DNA of 21,974 nucleotides from an uncultured bacterium (GCA_905215395.1 CAJMQA010000016.1:1-21974), one strand, 5' to 3'. Counted from the first letter of the stretch, positions 1 to 8,542 are shown. Translations and numbers: made by a program. Notes: generated by a model not told the origin, from the sequence alone.

Positions 1-812
1 ACCTCCCCTTTAAAAGAATAAATATGGAAAAATCCTTCATATCCGGAAGTATTTTCCGGAATCTCTTTTTTGGGCAGACTGTTCAGAAACTCATTCGCTA
101 CAGTGATGGAATTCACCATTTTATTTTTGGCATAACCGGGATGAAAATTTTTTCCCTTAAATACGATTCTGGCATTAGCAGCATTAAAATTTTCAAATTC
201 CAGTTCTCCCAAGCCTCCGCCATCTACCGTATAAGCAAATTTTGCGCCGAACTTCCGGACATTGAAATGATCGGGGCCCTCTCCGATTTCTTCATCCGGC
301 GTAAAGCAAACAGATATTCTGCCATGTTTAACTCCAGGGTTTCGGACCAAGTATTCCATGGCGGTCAAAATCTCAGCAATCCCGGCCTTATCATCAGCTC
401 CCAACAGAGTGTCTCCATCAGTAGTGACCAGGGTCTGACCGATATAATTCAGTAATTCAGGAAATTCTTCAGTTGCAAGTATAATTCCCTTTTCCCGGTT
501 CAGTACAATGTCATTTCCGGCATAGTTCTCTATGACCTGAGGGTTTACATGTTTACCACTCATTTCGGGACTGGTATCCATGTGAGCAATAAATCCTACA
601 GCCGGAACTTCTCTCTCCGTATTCGAAGGCAGAAAACCCATTACATATCCGTAATCGTCTACACTCACATCCTGCAATCCCAACTCCTTCATTTCTTCAC
701 ACAACAGACGCGCAAATACCATCTGTCCGGGAGTACTGGGATTCAATCCCGTACCCGGATCAGATTGTGTACCATACTTAACGTATCGTAAAAAACGCTC
801 AACAACGTTCAT
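1..812 (-). CDS. pepT: Peptidase T (tripeptide aminopeptidase), 3' part missing at window edge
   Basis: Cytoplasmic dizinc aminopeptidase of family M20 that releases the N-terminal residue from tripeptides. Only the first 270 residues lie in the window; the reading frame is open through the left edge. The zinc-site pattern of PepT is visible: H77 and D79 in IAHMDTS, D140 in GADDKAG, the E174-E175 pair in PDEEIGEG, and D197 in TVDGGG. H224 begins the lid/dimerisation region. The N-terminus (MNVVERFLRYVKYGTQSD) matches the family start, so the ATG at 812 is chosen; an AGGAA lies a few bases upstream. It starts 14 bases after the proS stop on the same strand and is probably co-transcribed with it. 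Family assignment is secure; the C-terminal His ligand cannot be checked here. Confidence 0.93.
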   Translation of the reverse strand, partial: MNVVERFLRYVKYGTQSDPGTGLNPSTPGQMVFARLLCEEMKELGLQDVSVDDYGYVMGFLPSNTEREVPAVGFIAHMDTSPEMSGKHVNPQVIENYAGNDIVLNREKGIILATEEFPELLNYIGQTLVTTDGDTLLGADDKAGIAEILTAMEYLVRNPGVKHGRISVCFTPDEEIGEGPDHFNVRKFGAKFAYTVDGGGLGELEFENFNAANARIVFKGKNFHPGYAKNKMVNSITVANEFLNSLPKKEIPENTSGYEGFFHIYSFKGE

Positions 813-826
813 AAAAGATTTCCTAA

Positions 827-2302
827 TCAATAGGCTTTCGCGATCAATACCCTTTTATGTGACGGTTTTCCGGTCACCATATCCACCCCTTCTTCGTCAG
901 GGCTGTCGAATGGAATACAACGAATGGTAGCCTTTGTTTCGGCCTTTATTTTCTCTTCTGTTTCTGCAGTGCCATCCCAATGACACAAAAAGAAACCGCC
1001 TTTGGATTCCAGCAAATTTTTAAACTCATCGTAAGAATCCACTTTTGTAATCATACTATCACGGAAATTCAAAGCTTTCTGATATATATTCTCCTGAATA
1101 TCCTCCAATAATTTCTCAACATATGCTTCAACTCCGTCAAAAGCCACTGTTTCTTTGGTCAGGGTATCACGACGTGCCACTTCAATCGTACCATTCTCCA
1201 GATCACGCTCCCCGATAGCCAGACGTACCGGCACACCTTTCAGTTCATAATCGGCAAACTTCCATCCCGGTTTTTGGGTATCCCAGTCATCATATTTTAC
1301 TGAAATGCCCTTGGCTCTTAGTTTATCGAGAAGTCCATGTACTTTTTCTGAGATTTTCCCCAATCCCTCTGCGCCTTTATAAATCGGAACAACGACAACC
1401 TGTATCGGGGCCAGTTTCGGAGGCAAGACCAGGCCGTTATCATCAGAATGAGCCATAATCAACGCTCCCATCAAACGGGTAGATACCCCCCAGGAAGTAG
1501 CCCAAACATAATCCAGTTTTCCCTCCTGATTAGTAAACTGCACATCAAAAGCTTTTGCAAAATTTTGTCCCAGAAAATGGGAAGTTCCTGCTTGCAAAGC
1601 TTTTCCGTCCTGCATCAAAGCCTCAATCGTATAAGTCTCCAAAGCACCGGCAAACCGTTCACTCTCACTCTTACTTCCCATAATCACAGGCACAGCCATC
1701 CACTTCCGGGCAAATTCAGCATATACCCGTACCATCTGGTTAGCCTCTGCCAATGCCTCCTCCCGGGTAGCATGAGCAGTATGTCCTTCCTGCCAAAGGA
1801 ACTCAGCCGTACGCAAAAACATTCGGGTTCGCATTTCCCAACGCATTACATTCGCCCATTGATTACACAAAATAGGCAAATCCCGATACGATTGTATCCA
1901 GTTTTTATATGTATTCCAAATAATTGTTTCAGAAGTCGGACGAATGATATACTCTTCCTCCAGTTTTGCAGCAGGATCAACAACAACTCCTCCTCCGTTC
2001 GGATCATTCTTCAAACGATAATGGGTAACAACAGCGCACTCCTTAGCAAAACCCTCTACATGATCGGCTTCTTTTGAGAAAAAAGATTTTGGGATCAGCA
2101 ATGGGAAATAAGCATTAACGTGTCCGGTTGCCTTAAACATATCGTCCAGTTGTCTCTGTATTTTCTCCCAAATGGCGTAGCCATAGGGTTTAATGACCAT
2201 ACATCCTCTGACAGCGGACTGTTCTGCCAACCCAGCCTTAACCACTAATTCATTATACCATTGTGAATAATCTTCACTTCTTGATGTTAAAAACTTTCCC
2301 AT
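827..2302 (-). CDS. proS: Prolyl-tRNA synthetase, eukaryote/archaeal-like short type
   Basis: Cytoplasmic class II aminoacyl-tRNA synthetase that charges tRNA-Pro. The 491-residue protein lacks the editing insertion of the long bacterial type. Class II motif 2 is visible around RWEMRTRMFLRTAEF, followed by QEGHTAH; motif 3 sits around GVPVRLAIGERD. The C-terminal domain ends in the family's conserved tyrosine (KAY). The zinc-knuckle cysteines of that domain look partly lost: one Cys is kept in ATIRCIPF, but the later positions read MVTGKPS. An in-frame GTG at 2359 would add 19 residues. I prefer the ATG at 2302 because the added stretch is hydrophobic, does not match the family, and would start upstream of the -7 box at 2329-2336. 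pepT follows in the same direction; the lipoprotein gene at 2493 is divergent. Confidence 0.95.
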   Translation of the reverse strand: MGKFLTSRSEDYSQWYNELVVKAGLAEQSAVRGCMVIKPYGYAIWEKIQRQLDDMFKATGHVNAYFPLLIPKSFFSKEADHVEGFAKECAVVTHYRLKNDPNGGGVVVDPAAKLEEEYIIRPTSETIIWNTYKNWIQSYRDLPILCNQWANVMRWEMRTRMFLRTAEFLWQEGHTAHATREEALAEANQMVRVYAEFARKWMAVPVIMGSKSESERFAGALETYTIEALMQDGKALQAGTSHFLGQNFAKAFDVQFTNQEGKLDYVWATSWGVSTRLMGALIMAHSDDNGLVLPPKLAPIQVVVVPIYKGAEGLGKISEKVHGLLDKLRAKGISVKYDDWDTQKPGWKFADYELKGVPVRLAIGERDLENGTIEVARRDTLTKETVAFDGVEAYVEKLLEDIQENIYQKALNFRDSMITKVDSYDEFKNLLESKGGFFLCHWDGTAETEEKIKAETKATIRCIPFDSPDEEGVDMVTGKPSHKRVLIAKAY

Positions 2303-2328
2303 CTTCTTATTATTTGATAAAACGGGAG

Positions 2329-2336
2329 CAAATTTA
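2329..2336 (-). promoter_or_regulatory. Bacteroidota-type -7 box for proS
   Basis: Read on the minus strand this is TAAATTTG, a perfect match to the Bacteroidota primary-sigma -7 consensus TAnnTTTG. It lies 26 bases upstream of the chosen proS ATG, predicting a short 5' leader of about 20 bases. No convincing -33 TTTG was found at the expected distance. The site would exclude the longer GTG start of proS. Confidence 0.55.
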
Positions 2337-2359
2337 AGGAAAAAAATAGTAGATGTCAC

Positions 2360-2492
2360 CGAAAATGTTTATTTTTATTCCAACGTTTGACATTCCTATT
2401 GATTTTTCACAGTCATTATGGGACAAAGCATTAGGCTTGGTACACTTTTTGATAACATATAAAAGTAAAACAAATTTATTAATAATAGCAAC
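2360..2492. other. Divergent intergenic region between proS and the Trp-rich lipoprotein gene
   Basis: About 130 A/T-rich bases must hold the plus-strand promoter of the lipoprotein-FadL pair. No exact TAnnTTTG box is present on that strand. The nearest candidate is TACACTTTTTG (2440-2450), whose spacing is wrong. No hairpin or repeat stands out. Confidence 0.4.
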
Positions 2493-4091
2493 ATGAAATC
2501 CCTTTTATACATAGCAGTATTTGTCTTTATAACCATGTCCTGCTCCACAACCCGGAATTTCAGCAATGCCATGGAAGATGATATCTATTTTGTTCCGGGC
2601 AAAAAATCGCTGGTGCTACAGGAAGTGGAAAACATGACAGGCCAAGAAACCGATGTCGGCAGAAGCAGCGATCTTTCTGCCTATCCGGAAACAACTTCCC
2701 GTTCCCGGGGAAGCAGTACTCCCCCTGCTACCTTTTCGCCGGATACCAAAGTCATCAACCGACAAACCGGAAAAACAGAGCAGGTAAACATCCATGATCT
2801 CACAAATCAGGCAACAGAAATGTTAGCTGACAATAATGAAATCAATACTACTTTATACAGTAATACAGGATACTGGATCGGAGGTTACAAAGGAAATGCT
2901 TCGGATTTAGAAGAAATACAACGGATCATCAATATGTATCCCAATGGATTCGGTTTTTTCAGCTCCAACGGTCAGGATATTGCCCTCAATCTTTCTTTCG
3001 ATCCGGACTGGAATGTATATACCGATGACGGGCGTTTTTGGTGGTTCCCTTCTAACACTAATATAGAATTTTACTCTAGTTTACTTTTTGGAACCTATCC
3101 GAAATACATCTGGACAGTCGTTTGGGATAATCCACGTTTTGACAGTTGGGCATTCAACAATACGTTCAACAATTGGGGGTTCCGTTTCGGCTGGTCTTCT
3201 CCGGGCTGGGGTCTGAGTTTCGGCTGGAATTCCGGTTGGTACGATCCTTGGTATGCCTGGAACGGAAGTTGGTATAATCCATGGTATGGTTACTATCCAG
3301 GCTGGGGTCCGGGTTGGGGTTATCATCCTCACTGGCATCACCCGCATTGGAATTATCCCCATTGGGGAGGTGGTAGCCACAGGCCTGACTGGGGAACTCC
3401 CGGCAACCGTCCGCATCGTCCGATTACAGGTCTCCGGCCCAACAATGGCGGAGGTTCTGTCGGCAGTATGCGCCCCAATAACGGTAACTCATATCGTCCA
3501 GGCAGTAGCACTACGCGTCCGAATACCGGTAACATGGTACGTCCGGGATCCACGGCAGGCTCCGGAATAAGCCGGCCCAACAGTGGTAGTGTAACCCGTC
3601 CGAATACTGTCCGCCCGAATACGCCGACAATTACCCGTCCGGGAACTCAACCCAATGTCCGCCCAGGGACTCCGGCAAGTAATGACAGGTATACCCGTCC
3701 GACAGTACAACCCACGACAAGACCAACAACCCGGCCTACAACACAGCCGACGACAAGACCAACGACAAGGCCTTCAAATACAGGCAGCCAGTACAGCCGA
3801 CCGACAACACCGAACCGACCGACACAGTCCACAAACAATAGGTATACAAGGCCATCAGGCAATAGTAATCAATATACCAGACCGTCGACAACAAACAGGT
3901 CCTCCGGTAATGTAAAGAATTATTCACGGCCGCAAAATAATTACCGGCCAACTTATAATAACAACAGTACCTCCAACTACACTCCGCCAAGAAGGAGTTC
4001 TTCCGGAAGCAGTTATATGCCCTCCAGAAGTAATAATGGAAACAGAGGTGTCAGTAGGCCTACACCAACAACCAGGCCGACAAGAAGATAA
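2493..4091 (+). CDS. Lipoprotein with Trp/Tyr/Gly/His-rich core and Pro/Thr/Arg-repeat tail
   Basis: Function unknown. The 532-residue protein begins with a lipoprotein signal peptide: hydrophobic residues 4-14, then a lipobox ending at C17 (ITMSC). The residues after C17 (STTRNF) lack the acidic surface-export signal, so a periplasm-facing position is more likely. Residues 40-190 form an ordinary mixed-sequence domain. Residues about 200-300 are very rich in W, G, Y, P and N, ending in a His cluster (six His between 278 and 290, e.g. HPHWHHPHW). From 305 to the end it is a low-complexity basic tail of RP[TN] units with PTTRPTTRPTTQP repeats. The composition recalls cell-envelope or structural proteins of Bacteroidota that automatic annotation has sometimes labelled vitellogenin-like, a name with no functional value. 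The FadL-like barrel gene starts 27 bases downstream, so the two are probably one transcript. Confidence 0.85.
   Translation: MKSLLYIAVFVFITMSCSTTRNFSNAMEDDIYFVPGKKSLVLQEVENMTGQETDVGRSSDLSAYPETTSRSRGSSTPPATFSPDTKVINRQTGKTEQVNIHDLTNQATEMLADNNEINTTLYSNTGYWIGGYKGNASDLEEIQRIINMYPNGFGFFSSNGQDIALNLSFDPDWNVYTDDGRFWWFPSNTNIEFYSSLLFGTYPKYIWTVVWDNPRFDSWAFNNTFNNWGFRFGWSSPGWGLSFGWNSGWYDPWYAWNGSWYNPWYGYYPGWGPGWGYHPHWHHPHWNYPHWGGGSHRPDWGTPGNRPHRPITGLRPNNGGGSVGSMRPNNGNSYRPGSSTTRPNTGNMVRPGSTAGSGISRPNSGSVTRPNTVRPNTPTITRPGTQPNVRPGTPASNDRYTRPTVQPTTRPTTRPTTQPTTRPTTRPSNTGSQYSRPTTPNRPTQSTNNRYTRPSGNSNQYTRPSTTNRSSGNVKNYSRPQNNYRPTYNNNSTSNYTPPRRSSSGSSYMPSRSNNGNRGVSRPTPTTRPTRR
3710..3772 (+). repeat. Short in-frame tandem repeat coding for PTTRPTT units
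   Basis: A run of imperfect 9-base units built from ACAACN/ACGACA plus MGNCCN codes for PTTRPTTRPTTQPTTRPTTRP inside the lipoprotein tail. Unit length is a multiple of three, so gain or loss of units keeps the frame. Third-base differences between units indicate an older expansion rather than a very recent one. Confidence 0.7.
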
Positions 4092-4118
4092 GAATGAACT
4101 CTTTTAATAAGTAAGTTT

Positions 4119-5630
4119 ATGAAACAATTTTATATACTCCCGGCATTGCTCCTGATGGGAAGCCTTGCTTTCGGACAAACTTTGGATGACGCTGTCAGAT
4201 TCTCACGCCTGTCAAATACCGGCAGTGCCCGTATGACAGCTATGGGAGGGGCTTTCGGAGCTCTCGGGGGCGATATATCCTCCCTCAGTTTCAATCCGGC
4301 AGGTATCGGAGTGTTCCGTAAATCCGAAATCGCCTTTACTCCCAGCCTGAACTTTTCAAATACAGAATCCGGACACGGTTCTATTCCCAAAAATTCCTTT
4401 CAGATTGGACAACTAGGGGCAGTCTTCGGATTCTATTCACCCAACTTCAACTGGAAAGGTTTTAATTTTGGCATCAATTATACCAATCTGAATAACTTCA
4501 ACCGGAAGCTCCACCAATTTGTAGAAAATTCACCTACTTCCATTACAAATGTGTGGGCGGACAATGCGTACGGATTAAACCCCAACCAATTAAGTAACCT
4601 GGGAAGTGCCCTGGCATTTGATACCCGGCTTATATATGTCGGGGTTGGAGAACCTGAATACAGATATTATTCTGTACTGGAAATGCAGGACAAGGAAACT
4701 GAAGAATTGGTAACAATGCCTGTTAATCAGGACAAAAGAATCACAGAAGAGGGATATCAGGGAGAATATGCTTTTTCCTTCGGTACTAATTATAAAGACA
4801 AACTGTATCTGGGAATAACAGTCGGACTACAATCCATATTTTACAAGACCAAATCAACCTATGTAGAGCTCCCTGAAGAAAACTCTCCTACCGGACTGAA
4901 TGTATTCAGTTACGATGAAAATACAAAGCTCAACGGAGTGGGTACCAATCTGAAGTTCGGAGTTATTTACCGTCCGATCCCGCAACTCCGGATCGGCGCC
5001 TCCATCCATACTCCAACCTGGTATAATATGAACTACGACTACACTTCAAGTTTAGCCTCCTGGTTCCTCGACACAGATCCTAATCAGGGAAGAGACGAGA
5101 AAGAGTATGCCCAATGGGGAGACTTCTCTTTTGATTACAATATGAAAACTCCCTGGAGGGCTATTCTGAGTCTGGCAACAGTATTGCAACAACACTTCAT
5201 CCTCAGTGCCGACTATGAATACGTCAACTATACCAGTGCTAACTATAGTGAGAGTTCTGACAATTACGACTATATTTATGAAAATCAGGACATAAAAGAT
5301 CTTTTACGGGCAACTCATAATTTCCGTTTCGGTAGTGAGTACCGTTTTAACAGTGTATTCAGCCTGCGCGCCGGATACAATTACCAGGCTAGTCCTTACA
5401 AAAACAATAAAGAAAATAACAAAATTCAATCTGTTTCTGCGGGTGTGGGTCTGAATTTCGGAGTATTCTATTGCGACGCCGCTTACACCCACAAATACAG
5501 CAAGGGGGAAAGTATATTTTACAGTGGATATGCTCCTATTGCCGGAAACTACTATTATTACAGTGCCATCCCGGTTACCAATAGATATTACAACAACGAA
5601 GCACGCATAACCTTAGGAGTAAGATTCTGA
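4119..5630 (+). CDS. FadL/OmpP1/TodX-like outer-membrane beta-barrel protein
   Basis: A 503-residue outer-membrane barrel with a cleavable signal peptide (about residues 1-19, ending in LAFGQ). The N-terminal part has the conserved sequence of the OmpP1/FadL/TodX group: TGSARMTAMGGAFGALGGD, then SSLSFNPAGIGVF. The remainder alternates aromatic and polar residues as in transmembrane strands and ends in a C-terminal phenylalanine (TLGVRF), as expected for BAM-inserted barrels. FadL relatives move hydrophobic molecules across the outer membrane. Bacteroidota members are sometimes annotated as hemin receptors, but no heme evidence is visible here. It follows the Trp-rich lipoprotein by 27 bases, which suggests joint expression and perhaps a physical partnership. 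The substrate cannot be told from sequence. Confidence 0.85.
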   Translation: MKQFYILPALLLMGSLAFGQTLDDAVRFSRLSNTGSARMTAMGGAFGALGGDISSLSFNPAGIGVFRKSEIAFTPSLNFSNTESGHGSIPKNSFQIGQLGAVFGFYSPNFNWKGFNFGINYTNLNNFNRKLHQFVENSPTSITNVWADNAYGLNPNQLSNLGSALAFDTRLIYVGVGEPEYRYYSVLEMQDKETEELVTMPVNQDKRITEEGYQGEYAFSFGTNYKDKLYLGITVGLQSIFYKTKSTYVELPEENSPTGLNVFSYDENTKLNGVGTNLKFGVIYRPIPQLRIGASIHTPTWYNMNYDYTSSLASWFLDTDPNQGRDEKEYAQWGDFSFDYNMKTPWRAILSLATVLQQHFILSADYEYVNYTSANYSESSDNYDYIYENQDIKDLLRATHNFRFGSEYRFNSVFSLRAGYNYQASPYKNNKENNKIQSVSAGVGLNFGVFYCDAAYTHKYSKGESIFYSGYAPIAGNYYYYSAIPVTNRYYNNEARITLGVRF

Positions 5631-5716
5631 TATCAATTAGCCTATTTACCATGTACAAGAAACTCAATGATATGAAAAGTTGGAGGAGTAATTAAAATAA
5701 TTTACCGGGAATTGAT

Positions 5717-5724
5717 TACTTTTG
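5717..5724 (+). promoter_or_regulatory. Bacteroidota-type -7 box for miaB
   Basis: TACTTTTG fits TAnnTTTG exactly and lies 29 bases before the ATG at 5754, predicting a leader of roughly 20-25 bases. No good -33 element sits at the usual spacing. A longer TTG-initiated reading starting at 5712 would begin upstream of this box, so the box supports the shorter miaB start. Confidence 0.5.
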
Positions 5725-5753
5725 CCTCCGCATTCTTGAACTCAATAGATAAC

Positions 5754-7082
5754 ATGGCGAAAAAATTTTACATCGAAACTTACGGATGCCAGATGAATGT
5801 GGCGGACAGTGAAGTGGTTGCAGCAATTCTGACAGCTAAAGGTTTTGAACATACCAAAGATAAAAACGAGGCAGATATTATTCTGGTTAACACCTGTTCG
5901 GTCAGGGAAAACGCCGAACAGCGGGTACGCGGACGCGTACAGGGATTTTCGGAAATCCGGAAACGCAATCCCCGGCTTTTGGTCGGCGTAATGGGTTGTA
6001 TGGCAGAACGTCTCGGGGAAAAACTGTTCGAGGAAGAAAAAAATGTCAACATTGTAGTCGGACCAGATGCTTACATGGATCTGCCACTTTTAATTGAAAA
6101 AGCCGGTAAAGGCGAAAAAGCCATCAACATTGAATTATCCACAAGCGAAACCTATAAAGATATTTGTCCTTCCCGCATAGACGAGACTGCCATTTCCGGA
6201 TTTGTATCTATCATGCGTGGTTGCAATAATTTCTGTACCTACTGCATTGTTCCTTATACCCGCGGACGTGAACGCAGCCGCAGTCCTCACAGTATTGTCA
6301 GTGAAGTCATTGACCTCCAACGCCGGGGATACAAGGAAGTAACACTGCTGGGACAAAATGTCAACTCTTATCTTTACAAAGATGAGTCCGCGGAAGTGGA
6401 TTTCCCGGCTTTGCTTGAGCTGGTTGCCCGTACAGTCCCTGGTATGCGTATCCGTTTCGCCACTTCCCACCCGAAAGATATGAGCGATGCCACTTTGGAA
6501 ACCATAGCCCGCTGGCCGAATATTTGCAAGGCGATTCATCTGCCGGTTCAATCGGGAAGCAATACCGTTCTGAAGAACATGAACCGGAAATACACCCGGG
6601 AATGGTACCTCGATCGCATTGCTGCCATCCGGAGGATCATTCCCGATTGCGGTATCTCTACCGATGTATTTGTAGGATTCCACAATGAAAGTGAAGAAGA
6701 TTATCAGCAAACCCTTGACCTGATGCGTGAAGTAGGCTTCGATCTGGCATATATGTTCAAATATTCGGAGCGTCCGGGCACCGTCGCTTCCAAACGCTTA
6801 CCCGACAATGTAGACGAAGAAACCAAAAGCCGGCGTTTACAGGAACTAATCGATCTGCAAACCGGCTGGTCCCACGAAAGTAACCGGAGAGATATCGGGA
6901 AAATCTTTGAAGTATTGGTAGAAGGGGTTTCGAAAAAAAGTCCGGACGAAATGTTCGGCCGGAGCAGTCAGAACAAGGTTATCGTTTTTCCTGCCCAGGG
7001 AATTCCGGTCGGTAGTCTGGTAAAAGTCAGAGTAAAAGAATGTACTTCTGCTACCCTGATGGGAGAAATAGTAACAGAATAA
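5754..7082 (+). CDS. miaB: tRNA-2-methylthio-N6-dimethylallyladenosine synthase MiaB
   Basis: Radical-SAM methylthiotransferase that adds the 2-methylthio group to i6A at position 37 of tRNAs reading UNN codons. The 442-residue protein has the usual three parts. The N-terminal UPF0004 domain carries the three cysteines for the auxiliary 4Fe-4S cluster: C12 (ETYGCQMN), C48 (NTCSVRE) and C82 (MGCMAE). The radical-SAM core has C157, C161 and C164 (CNNFCTYC), followed by VPYTRGRE. A TRAM domain closes the C-terminus. The ETYGCQMNVADSE sequence separates MiaB from MtaB and RimO. An in-frame TTG at 5712 would add 14 residues that do not fit the family, so ATG 5754 is used. The TrmH-family gene starts 13 bases downstream, likely in the same transcript. 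Confidence 0.96.
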   Translation: MAKKFYIETYGCQMNVADSEVVAAILTAKGFEHTKDKNEADIILVNTCSVRENAEQRVRGRVQGFSEIRKRNPRLLVGVMGCMAERLGEKLFEEEKNVNIVVGPDAYMDLPLLIEKAGKGEKAINIELSTSETYKDICPSRIDETAISGFVSIMRGCNNFCTYCIVPYTRGRERSRSPHSIVSEVIDLQRRGYKEVTLLGQNVNSYLYKDESAEVDFPALLELVARTVPGMRIRFATSHPKDMSDATLETIARWPNICKAIHLPVQSGSNTVLKNMNRKYTREWYLDRIAAIRRIIPDCGISTDVFVGFHNESEEDYQQTLDLMREVGFDLAYMFKYSERPGTVASKRLPDNVDEETKSRRLQELIDLQTGWSHESNRRDIGKIFEVLVEGVSKKSPDEMFGRSSQNKVIVFPAQGIPVGSLVKVRVKECTSATLMGEIVTE

Positions 7083-7095
7083 TAAATTTTCACTC

Positions 7096-7635
7096 ATGCA
7101 TCGCAAATTACAGAATGAAGAACTGAACCGTATCAGTACCGAAGAATTCAAAGAAGCCCGGAAACTACCTGTAACCATTATCCTGGACAACATACGCAGT
7201 CAGAATAACGTGGGTTCGGTGTTCCGTACTTCCGATGCTTTCCGGATTGAAAAGATATACCTCTGCGGAATCACCTCAACTCCGGAGAACAGGGAAGTCC
7301 ATAAGACAGCCTTGGGTGCAGAAGATGCCGTCAACTGGGAATACAACAGGGATACTCTTTCTGTTGTCGAAAAATTAAAATCAGAAGGTTATCTGATCTA
7401 TTCTGTCGAACAAGCGGAAAACAGTACCTCACTCGAAAATTTCCAGCTCGCTCCGGATCAAAAATATGCACTGATATTCGGAAACGAAGTAAAGGGAGTA
7501 CAGCAGGAAGTCATCGACCAGAGTCACGGATGCATTGAAATCCCTCAATTCGGAACCAAGCATTCTTTCAACATCTCAGTGACCGCAGGTATTGTGCTTT
7601 GGCAAATCGTCACTCCCTGGCTAAAGGCATTATAA
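7096..7635 (+). CDS. TrmH/SpoU-family RNA 2'-O-ribose methyltransferase
   Basis: A 179-residue SPOUT (alpha/beta knot) methyltransferase using SAM to methylate ribose 2'-OH in RNA. All three SpoU motifs are visible: motif 1 around residues 32-46 (DNIRSQNNVGSVFRTSD), motif 2 FGNEVKGV, and motif 3 IPQFGTKHSFNISVTAG, which forms the knotted SAM pocket. The N-terminal extension is short and lacks the L30e-like substrate-binding domain of RlmB-type enzymes. Whether the target is tRNA or rRNA cannot be settled. It lies 13 bases after miaB, forming an RNA-modification pair, and converges on folP with a 6-base overlap at the stop codons. Confidence 0.9.
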   Translation: MHRKLQNEELNRISTEEFKEARKLPVTIILDNIRSQNNVGSVFRTSDAFRIEKIYLCGITSTPENREVHKTALGAEDAVNWEYNRDTLSVVEKLKSEGYLIYSVEQAENSTSLENFQLAPDQKYALIFGNEVKGVQQEVIDQSHGCIEIPQFGTKHSFNISVTAGIVLWQIVTPWLKAL

Positions 7636-8460
7636 AGCTGCTGTTTTCATCGCTGTGACAATCTTCACTGCCTCAACAGCAGCCTGCACATCATGCACCC
7701 TTAAAATATCCGCACCCTTCATCAAAGAGATGGTATTCAATACGGTAGTACCGTTCAAAGCCTGATCCGCCGTAGTTCCCAATAATTTATATATCATTGA
7801 TTTTCTAGAGATTCCAACCAGTAAAGGATAACCCATAGCCTTATAACTATCCAGGCCTTGCATCAACTCATAATTATGAGCCAGGGTCTTACCGAAGCCA
7901 AAACCAGGATCCAGTATGATATTATCGAATCCGGCTGCATTCAGCTTCTCTATGCGTTTGGTAAAAAAATCCCGGACCTCTTTCACGACATCCTGATATA
8001 CAGGATTCTTCTGCATGGTCTGGGGAGTCCCCTGAATATGCATCATGATATAGGGAACTCCGGCTTTAGCCACATATTCAAACATATGCTCATCCATAGT
8101 ACCCCCGGAAATATCATTGATGATGACCGGCCCCTGGCAGGTAATAATCTCCTCAGCAACTTTGGCCCGGAAAGTATCGATAGAAACGACAGCGTGGGGA
8201 TGATATTTACGGATCAGTTCCACCGCCAACGATAAACGTCCGATCTCTTCTTTTGCGTCAACAAAAGCTGCCCCCGGCCGGGTTGAATAAGCACCAACGT
8301 CAATAATACCGGCACCCTCCTCCACAATCTGATCAATCCGTTCAATTATTTTTATTTCACTCAGATATTTTCCTCCGTCATAAAAAGAATCGGGAGTAAT
8401 ATTCAGAATCCCCATAACAACCGGAGTCGTCAAATCCAATTCCTGTGTACCAATTTTCAT
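7630..8460 (-). CDS. folP: Dihydropteroate synthase
   Basis: Cytoplasmic folate enzyme that condenses 6-hydroxymethyl-dihydropterin diphosphate with p-aminobenzoate; it is the sulfonamide target. The 276-residue TIM barrel shows all the family signatures: GILNITPDSFYDGG near residue 18, DVGAYSTRPGA, SIDTF, INDISGG, the LDPGFGFGKT pterin-site strand, GISRKS and the C-terminal RVHDV. The Ser/Thr and Pro of the STRPG loop, often changed in resistant enzymes, look ordinary, and nothing suggests an acquired sul gene. It converges with the TrmH-family gene; both stop codons lie in the palindrome TTATAA. Upstream it shares a 118-base divergent region with the DUF1599 gene. Confidence 0.96.
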   Translation of the reverse strand: MKIGTQELDLTTPVVMGILNITPDSFYDGGKYLSEIKIIERIDQIVEEGAGIIDVGAYSTRPGAAFVDAKEEIGRLSLAVELIRKYHPHAVVSIDTFRAKVAEEIITCQGPVIINDISGGTMDEHMFEYVAKAGVPYIMMHIQGTPQTMQKNPVYQDVVKEVRDFFTKRIEKLNAAGFDNIILDPGFGFGKTLAHNYELMQGLDSYKAMGYPLLVGISRKSMIYKLLGTTADQALNGTTVLNTISLMKGADILRVHDVQAAVEAVKIVTAMKTAAL

Positions 8461-8542
8461 TCTGCAATTATTTTAATGTTTTCCCTCCTCCCCTTTCACA
8501 TCTCATTTGAATTCACTAATTTTACACGTTCAAAATAACAAC

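Noticed and set aside
1448..2077. A 209-codon plus-strand frame opposite proS
   Set aside because: It is antisense to a well-conserved housekeeping gene and its product resembles no family.
3710..3772. CRISPR-like short repeats
   Set aside because: Units are contiguous, imperfect, in frame and without spacers; they are coding repeats.
3081..3990. Several open frames of 70-110 codons on both strands within the lipoprotein gene
   Set aside because: They are by-products of the biased Trp/Gly and Pro/Thr/Arg codon composition, with no family resemblance or start context.
5631..5716. Terminator between the FadL-like gene and miaB
   Set aside because: No stable hairpin with a T tail was found; read-through into miaB remains possible despite its own promoter.
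7630..8460. Acquired sulfonamide-resistance (sul) gene
   Set aside because: The sequence keeps the ordinary folP motifs, and there is no mobile element around it.
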